Notes under the pieces: generated by a model
The model's input: only the letters and a program-made list of their open reading frames with translations
What the model was told of the DNA's origin: nothing
Databases searched by the model: none
Made by a program: the position numbers and the translations under genes
In this document: piece after piece, positions 60,701-64,000 of the stretch
How the letters are laid out: every line of letters starts with the position of its first letter
Numbering within the stretch: the stretch's first letter is position 1
NCBI GenBank assembly: GCA_964036275.1
Contig: OZ038433.1
Span: 18,172,257 to 18,236,256 of the forward strand
Direction of reading: 5' to 3'
DNA length: 64,000 nt
DNA from: Litoditis marina
Lineage: Eukaryota; Nematoda; Chromadorea; Rhabditida; Rhabditidae

Positions 60701-63091
60701 ACTAACAACTGACCGAGAGTTTGAATGCGAAACAGTTTGCCCAGTTCGTAGGGTAGAACCCGGAGTTGGTTGTGGTTGAGATAGAGATGACAGAGGGATA
60801 TCATGTCGCCCAACTCCGATGGAAGGGTCCGCAGTTTGTTGTGCGAAAGGTCCAACATGGTCAGGTTCCGCAACTGAAACAACAACGTTCGATTTGCGTA
60901 GAAAGGGGACTGCTGCTACATGTTCGGCCCCTAGATGGCTCGCTCGCGAACATGTCGCCTAACGCTCTCCTAATTGCGAACATAACGCGGTCAGAGAGAA
61001 CATAACGCGGTTAGAGAGAACATAACGCGGTTAGAGAGAACACTACGCCAAAGTTCATAATAGCTTAGAACACAGGGCGGTAGAATTTCATACATTATGA
61101 GAGAATTTACTCAGTTGACATATCTAATGCCATTTCTGGTGTCAGGTTGGATTTATGCTTGGTTACAAGTTCACAAAAAATGGTAACTATTAGAATCATA
61201 TAATATAAAAAACAGTCGGATGTCGGTAATCTAAATTTTTCCCTCAAAATTTCGCCTCAAACTGCAACGAGCCAGTAACCTGAGGCGCAACGAGCCAGTG
61301 ACTTAAGGTTCAACGACCTATTCTAGGAACCATGGCTTACCTAAGCCTGAGCCTTTTTATTAGGTAAACTAAAGTAAATGTGACAAATATTTAATTCGAA
61401 CAGCATATATGGTTTTCTTCCTTTACACTTTGCACTGATCTGGGCAGGTTTAAATATTTTCCATAACTTCACTGATAACCAAGCCTAAAAACTGTTGGCA
61501 ATACCGCGTTATGTTTTCTAGTACCGCGTTATGTTTCCAAGTTGAGCTTTATGTTCGCTGTTCAGGCTCGCTCTTCTATAATTGATTTTACGATGGTTGT
61601 CTCGCTAATTGCGAACATAAAGCTGATCTCCCCGTAGAAAGTACTCACCCTCAGTCATACACCAGCAAGGTTGTCCGAATAGTCAGAAAAATTTGGAAAA
61701 CGGACTACTTTTTAGCCGAAAAGATGAAAATCGGTCTAACTTTGATGGAAAATCCGAAATTATCACGTGTTCACATCTAAAAACGGATTACTTTTTGTCG
61801 CTCAGCCAGACCTTACTGGTGTATGCCCTCAGTGCTACAACAATTGAATTAGAAAACAACTGTGACATTGTAACAATGAATAAAAGTGGTGAATTTTAGA
61901 ATCCACGGTGATTTTTTAAACTGGTCATGAAAATCAGAGATCATGTGCAATACTGACTGATCAACATTTGTTTGTCGATATAACTGAAATCTGTGGCCGT
62001 ATATCCACCAATAATGTTTTCCTCTCCCGGGCGCCAAAATTTTAACCAAATTTGCTCTCCCGGGAGCCTAAAAACGCTCCCGGCCCGGGAGAGGGAAAAT
62101 TATTGGTGGATACGGCCACTGATCTCCACAATACCTTACAATATAACAATTCGGAAAATTATTCAACTACGAGGTGCGCGGTTAAACTAAACATCTTCAA
62201 TGACAAAATGAAACAAATACAAGCTCAATAAGCTTCTGAATTTCTATGGCTAACCTGTGATATTTCCTGTGGAACCCTTGAGAGTTGATTTCCGTTCAGA
62301 AACAAAGCCGAAAGATTGTCAACACGCCACAAAGCACTCGATAAATTTCTCACTTTGCCTGCAATGGGAAATATTGATAAATATTAGAGGCCAAATTTCC
62401 GAAAGTCTCCTAAAGGAAATTCTTGGCTAGTTCTAGAATTTTTTTTACATTGTTTAGGTTGCGACAGTTCGGAAACCGATTTTCTTAGTAGCGAAAAATC
62501 TGTATTGTGATTAGTGAATAGCTGCAGTATGTAACTTCACAACTGCTTTTCACACCGCAAAACCACAAAAGCGTTATTTAAAGATGGTCTGACAGGAACC
62601 GAATCTCATGCGTTGCGCTCCACGTCAATTCATTTGCTCCAACGCGAATGCGCCCAAAAAATGATGTTTCGGAACCTCAGCTAATGAATTGTGATTAAAT
62701 GATCCACAAAATATCAATAGATTGATTTTTGTACAGCACCTGCATTGGAGCGAGGGAATTACCCGTGGAGCGCAAGGCACGAGATCCGGTTCCTGTCAGC
62801 CCACCTTTAAATTCGATCAATATTTACAAAACCAACTCACCATGTATCTCCAATTCAGTCCACCTCGTTGGTTTTCCCTGTGCTAACTCGTCCTCGGTTA
62901 ATAACCGGTGCACGCGGAGTAAACCTGAAACAGAAAACAATAGAAAATATAATGTCTAATTTCATACTTTTCTCAGGGACCCCCAATATTCATAGGTATA
63001 CCTAAAACTAAACGATCTTACGTGATAAAACTGCAGATTTAGGGTTCTTGGTGAAGGACAGGATCTTTCCCTTTTTCCGACCATCGACCAT
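34978..63091 (-). CDS. ccr-4: CCR4-type poly(A) deadenylase, CCR4-NOT complex subunit (CNOT6 family)
   Basis: Thirteen minus-strand exons match the family in order: 63022-63091, 62841-62924, 62255-62358, 60714-60873, 59832-59930, 48609-48766, 45025-45179, 40276-40427, 39719-39867, 39424-39502, 35845-36025, 35488-35600, 34978-35153. They join in frame to 559 residues, close to the usual animal length. The N-terminus (MVDGRKKGK) leads to RWTELEIHGKVRNL and leucine-rich repeats (LFLNGNQLSRVP, MLDLSHNKLRTLP, LYLNHNQLRVLP), which bind the NOT scaffold via CAF1. The exonuclease/endonuclease/phosphatase domain follows with its catalytic residues: CYNVLC Asn, LQEVE Glu across an exon junction, AHIHWDP His, GDLNSLPDS Asp and Asn, KGMIDYIF Asp, PSDHIPI His. 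It removes mRNA poly(A) tails in the cytoplasm. The C-terminus adds an unusual Gln/Ser/Pro-rich tail after the last catalytic His. The usual Pro-rich/Trp linker between the two domains was not found unless the candidate exon at 55825-56530 supplies it. Introns hold at least eight MITEs, yet the frame is intact. Confidence 0.93.
37096..37215. mobile_element. MITE with AGTCACGTGAA terminal repeats, copy 2
   Basis: GATTAGTCACGTGAAGTTAG at the left, AAGTTCACGTGACTGTGTAG then TTGACTAAC at the right. It is the reverse-orientation counterpart of 15778-15900. Confidence 0.75.
37556..37727 (-). repeat. GTGAGCATGAGC repeat, inverted copy
   Basis: Read on the minus strand it matches 48412-48590: CGGGGCGAAAAAAGTGAGCA, TGAGAAGCCCCAAAAGTGAT, AGAATCTCCAACATTTACCC and GGCAAAAGTGAGCATCAGCC in the same order. 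Confidence 0.8.
39961..40066. repeat. 33-bp tandem repeat, three copies
   Basis: CGCCAACGCGSTAAATAWAC followed by ATATCGATCGAGC begins at 39961, 39994 and 40027, with a partial fourth at 40062. It lies in the 408-bp intron between deadenylase exons 9 and 10. ATCGATCGAG and CCAACGCG give each unit a strong CG/AT alternation. Confidence 0.9.
41323..41402 (-). repeat. tRNA-derived (SINE-like) fragment
   Basis: On the minus strand GAGGTGGTTTAGTGATCAACC carries an A-box-like word and CCCGGTTCAATACTG, about 35 bp on, a good B box. Stems do not close into a cloverleaf, so it is a tRNA relic or SINE head. Confidence 0.45.
41580..41816 (+). CDS. Unidentified 78-codon open frame in a deadenylase intron
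   Basis: It reads MDDFWDGRLKGSWESEKVMK and continues with a charged, helix-friendly composition to HVIET-stop. Its start overlaps GTATGGACGA and an inverted TCGTCCATAC lies 90 bp on, so it may be part of a mobile element. It could pair with the frame at 42611-42766, but no splice sites linking them are convincing. No family recognised. Confidence 0.25.
   Translation: MDDFWDGRLKGSWESEKVMKMVVSHESSIQLHLEKRNEVTKTETVESVHTALLHINNELASNAKKVIRLDYMFHVIET
42611..42766 (+). CDS. Possible terminal exon of an unidentified nested gene
   Basis: After an acceptor-like TTTTTTCAAG the frame reads VVPKRNKRDLAGRDGIQDK, then MEVFSLEILTEISEYLLD and ends with HKSHKKK-stop. The balance of charged and hydrophobic residues suggests an amphipathic helix. 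It is opposite in strand to the deadenylase gene around it. No upstream partner exon is established and I do not recognise the family. It may be an element-derived or retroposed fragment. Confidence 0.3.
   Translation, partial: GVVPKRNKRDLAGRDGIQDKMEVFSLEILTEISEYLLDMSQHVIHKSHKKK
42942..43105. repeat. 62-bp tandem repeat plus inverted end
   Basis: GACGCGTGACCCAGTTAGCT at 42941 and 43003, with a shorter GACGGGTGACCTAG at 43065, each preceded or followed by GTATGGACGGAGGGTA. The array closes with an inverted ATCGTCCATAC at 43099. Confidence 0.8.
43924..44034. mobile_element. MITE, family CATACmCCAG, short copy
   Basis: The right half is clear (CACGTGTTTACATCTAAAAA ... TTACTGGTGTATG). The left end is degraded (CCCTACCCAG). 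No exact target duplication. Confidence 0.6.
44423..44580. mobile_element. MITE, family CATACmCCAG, diverged copy
   Basis: The left end CATGCGCTAGTAAAGTTGTCC is changed. The right end AGTCGGACCTTACTGGTGTATG is intact. Flanks TCAACAAG and TCAGTAAG agree in 6 of 8 bases. Confidence 0.75.
45392..45563. mobile_element. MITE, family CATACmCCAG, 8-bp target duplication
   Basis: CATACCCCAGTAAGG to ACTGTTGTATG. AATGTACA flanks both sides (45384-45391 and 45564-45571). It lies in the intron between deadenylase exons 7 and 8. Confidence 0.92.
45572..48411. other. Deadenylase intron 7, remainder
   Basis: C-runs at about 45718-45738 and 46504-46514, otherwise AT-rich. The 140-codon open frame at 45561-45983 runs through a C-run and is not credible. 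No gene seen. Confidence 0.5.
48412..48590 (+). repeat. GTGAGCATGAGC repeat, forward copy
   Basis: GTGAGCATGAGCAGCCCCAA occurs twice in tandem (48429 and 48451). Later come TTTTGCCTAGAATCTTCAAC and GGCAAAAGTGAGCATCAGC. It ends about 20 bp from the donor of deadenylase exon 7 and is the inverted counterpart of 37556-37727. Confidence 0.8.
48767..55116. other. Deadenylase intron 6, main part (6.3 kb)
   Basis: CT-rich stretches at 50378-50412 and 53500-53650, C-run at 52844-52860. A GC-richer patch at 51870-51985 (CGCCGCGCGCGAG) might mark an internal promoter. No exon could be matched to the deadenylase family, and no nested gene is supportable. Confidence 0.45.
53476..53652. repeat. CTCTCTC/CCTCCCTATAACCCACTCTC repeat
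   Basis: CCTCCCTATAACCCACTCTC followed by TGTCTCCTTCCTCCCT is repeated at about 53533 and 53586, ending in a (CT)n run. Open frames on both strands here are repeat-driven. Confidence 0.85.
55117..55286. mobile_element. MITE, family CATACmCCAG, 8-bp target duplication
   Basis: CATACCCCGGTAAGGTCC to CTTGCTGGTGAATG. CCCTTTCC flanks both sides (55109-55116 and 55287-55294). Confidence 0.92.
55434..55640 (-). CDS. Unassigned coding-like open frame
   Basis: On the minus strand a GC-rich frame reads MSQWGNGGPPSGSCLNSVRV, then PEEVTFHALKCYALFTLILA and CKYV-stop. A possible acceptor TTTGAACAG sits inside it and a GTGTAG donor overlaps its end. TFHALKCY followed by CKY faintly echoes the start of exon 7 (TFTALCYN...CDKY). 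The phase does not fit between exons 5 and 7. It may be a decayed duplicate exon, an exon of an isoform, or chance. Confidence 0.25.
   Translation of the reverse strand: MLKCGGVAAEAAINSTCTRPVMSQWGNGGPPSGSCLNSVRVRVTPEEVTFHALKCYALFTLILACKYV
55825..56530 (-). CDS. Large candidate exon of the deadenylase gene (cassette or alternative first exon)
   Basis: An open minus-strand frame starts MSDDLYRLSGPRRF at 56530 and runs 235 codons to a donor ACAG/GTATCA at 55824. Its leftover base joins exon 7 in frame (…NADST-A-TFTALCYN), giving a 622-residue product if translation starts here. The frame stays open upstream to about 56778. It is GC-rich and predicted disordered: basic stretch RFARRAKRWAELQNRR near residue 50, then a Ser-rich part (SSCSSPSMTLSSSSSSS) and acidic DNDDFF near the end. 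Exon 5 to exon 7 is also in frame without it, so it is symmetric in phase. Upstream TATAAG near 56817-56822 (minus) would suit an internal promoter making a form without leucine-rich repeats. Alternatively it is part of an unrelated nested gene. No known domain recognised. Confidence 0.5.
57527..57592 (+). repeat. tRNA-like (Ser/Leu-type) fragment
   Basis: CATGGCCGAGTGGTTAGAGTG carries an A box and CGTTCGATTCGCTC a B box at tRNA-like spacing, but acceptor and T stems do not pair. Read as a tRNA pseudogene or SINE head. Confidence 0.45.
57986..58150. repeat. Poly-C tract followed by poly-G tract
   Basis: C-rich run at 57986-58014, then about 85 bp of ordinary sequence, then a G run at 58121-58149. 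The strand pairs with itself, and the G run could form a quadruplex. GTAAACAAACTGTATATGAA before the G run partly mirrors TTTACTGTACCG...AACAAACT before the C run. Confidence 0.85.
58504..58664. mobile_element. MITE, family CATACmCCAG, 8-bp target duplication
   Basis: CATACCCTAGTTGAG to CTTACTGGTGTATG. GTCCCACC flanks both sides (58496-58503 and 58665-58672). Confidence 0.92.
59832..63091 (-). CDS. ccr-4: N-terminal leucine-rich-repeat part of the deadenylase (exons 1-5)
   Basis: Start ATG at 63091 reads MVDGRKKGKILSFTKNPK. Exon 2 (62841-62924) contains LLTEDELAQGKPTRWTELEI, exon 3 (62255-62358) KVRNLSSALWRVDNLSALFL, exon 4 (60714-60873) two full repeats ending PYELGKLFRIQTLG, exon 5 (59832-59930) LQGNPLSPEISKIYHE. 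All match the CNOT6 N-terminus. Exon 5 ends with one base left over (phase 1). Confidence 0.9.
60506..60676. mobile_element. MITE, family CATACmCCAG, 8-bp target duplication
   Basis: CATACACCAGCAAAGTTGTC to ACCTTACTGGTGTTTA. CTTGTAAG flanks both sides (60498-60505 and 60677-60684). Its right end is less than 40 bp from the donor of deadenylase exon 4. Confidence 0.92.
60906..61632. mobile_element. 727-bp Mutator-like element, 9-bp target duplication
   Basis: It starts GGGACTGCTGCTACATGTTC and ends GCGAACATAAAGCTGATCTCCC. CGTAGAAAG flanks both sides (60897-60905 and 61633-61641). GCGAACATAACGCGGT-type words are repeated at the left end (60975-61045) and inverted at the right end (61500-61560). 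No transposase. It sits in the intron upstream of deadenylase exon 4. Confidence 0.9.
61656..61825. mobile_element. MITE, family CATACmCCAG, 8-bp target duplication
   Basis: CATACACCAGCAAGGTTGTC to ACCTTACTGGTGTATG. CCCTCAGT flanks both sides (61648-61655 and 61826-61833). It is the best-preserved copy and defines the family ends. Confidence 0.95.
61993..62119. mobile_element. 127-bp hairpin MITE
   Basis: GTGGCCGTATATCCACCAAT with AATGTTTTCCTCTCCCGGG at the left is mirrored by CCCGGGAGAGGGAAAATTATT and GGTGGATACGGCCAC at the right. A second CCCGGGAG pair lies inside. No clear target duplication. Confidence 0.85.
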
Positions 63092-63546
63092 GGTCACGGA
63101 ATAGAAAATGGGAAAGCATTCCAAATCAGCAAACACAGAATGAACACCATCTCACGCACGCAAAACATTTCATTATTAAAGTGTTCTTTTAAACAACCTA
63201 CTGAAGAGAATTGAATGAAAAAGTTTTGTAAATTTCCTTATCCTCATCTAAAAGACTCTGAGAACTGTTTTTTTTTCACCTTTCAAACTACATAGCTGAA
63301 CATTTTGTTTTGAAAATTTGTGAAACAAATTCCGACTTCTCTCAAGATGATCGAAATTCGAGCAAAGTTCTGAACGAAAAATCGACCAGATATGTAATGA
63401 AAAGACGTGATTGTCTTCTTCGTTTGTTCACGTTGTTTCTACGTAATTTCATAATGATAGCAAATTATATACAAAAAGGCGTTTATTGAATACAAAACTC
63501 CAACGAGAATAAGCATGATGATCCCAATCCCTACCCATATCTACTT

Positions 63547-63774
63547 GCTGCTACATGTTCGGCCCCTAGATGGCTCGCTCGCGAACATGTCGCCTAACTC
63601 TCTCTTAATTGCGAACATAACGCGGTCAGAGAGAACATAACGCGGTTAGAGAGAACATAACGCGGTTAGAGAGAACACAACGCGAAAGTTTATAATAGTT
63701 CAGAACACAGGGCGGTAGAGTTTCATACATTATGAGAGAATTTACTCAGTTGACATCTCTAATGCCATTTCTGG
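63547..63774. mobile_element. Mutator-like element, second copy, interrupted
   Basis: GCTGCTACATGTTCGGCCCC onward matches 60911-61132 with few changes, down to GCCATTTCTGG, where the next element begins. The first six bases of the full copy are missing. It lies upstream of the deadenylase start. Confidence 0.88.
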
Positions 63775-64000
63775 CATACACCGCCAAGGCCCTCTCATCA
63801 CGGCGTTCTCAAGAACAGCTTTATTAAATAAGGAACTCGCGTCCTCCATTTGAGACGCTCCGCAAAGGATTCGCGTGAAAATAAGCGCGATACGCAGCGA
63901 ATTAGTGCTGGCACCGTTCCAAATTGCAGTGGGATACAGTGTCCCGCCACGAAAACTTTGTGGACGGAGCTCAATACAAGTTTAATCGCAAAAATTACTG
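63775..64000. mobile_element. hAT-like element, family CATACACCGCCAAG, cut by the window end
   Basis: CATACACCGCCAAGGCCCTC starts exactly where the Mutator-like sequence (…ATTTCTGG) breaks off; the intact copy continues GTGTCAGG at 61140. Beyond the terminus the sequence differs from the 213-bp copy at 16977, so it may be a longer member. Confidence 0.75.

Overview
The window is animal nuclear DNA, most likely from a nematode. It is AT-rich, the genes are split by introns with (T)TTTCAG-type 3' splice sites, and about half of what can be recognised is transposon-derived. The nematode call rests on two things. The minus-strand gene is a CCR4-type deadenylase (CNOT6/CCR4) whose exonuclease domain reads much like worm CCR-4. 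The plus strand carries a tandem pair of BTB genes with a divergent MATH-like N-terminal half, the kind of family that is greatly expanded in rhabditid worms. Several introns are several kb long because of insertions, so this is not a compact Caenorhabditis elegans-like locus. Species is not assignable from sequence alone.

Layout. 1-13.1 kb has no convincing host gene. It holds a 1 kb CT-rich minisatellite, a GA microsatellite, an intron-containing tyrosine-recombinase gene (5.15-6.41 kb, clearly GC-richer than its surroundings), and a dense set of inverted-repeat elements. These include two copies of a 312-bp fold-back element, one with a clean 9-bp target duplication and nested inside an 834-bp element with 36-bp terminal repeats. 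13.1-24.2 kb is BTB gene 1 (8 coding exons), whose first intron and sixth intron are swollen by nested elements. 21.2-27.3 kb contains two copies of a ~1.9-kb element in opposite orientation that bracket the last two exons of gene 1. 27.4-32.1 kb is BTB gene 2, with the same exon plan as gene 1. 32.1-35.0 kb is a gene-free stretch between convergent 3' ends. 35.0-63.1 kb is the minus-strand CCR4 deadenylase gene (start at 63091, stop at 34978), 13 exons matched to the family plus one large candidate exon that fits the reading frame. The last kb carries two overlapping repeat copies cut by the window end.

How the genes relate. The deadenylase is a housekeeping enzyme of the CCR4-NOT complex that removes mRNA poly(A) tails. 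The BTB proteins are probable CUL3 substrate adaptors and are unrelated to it in function as far as can be seen. The recombinase belongs to a mobile element. Mobile-element signals are the strongest theme: at least four families show target-site duplications that can be read directly (8 bp for two hAT-like families and one nested hAT-like copy, 9 bp for two Mutator-like families). Several copies sit inside introns of otherwise intact genes.
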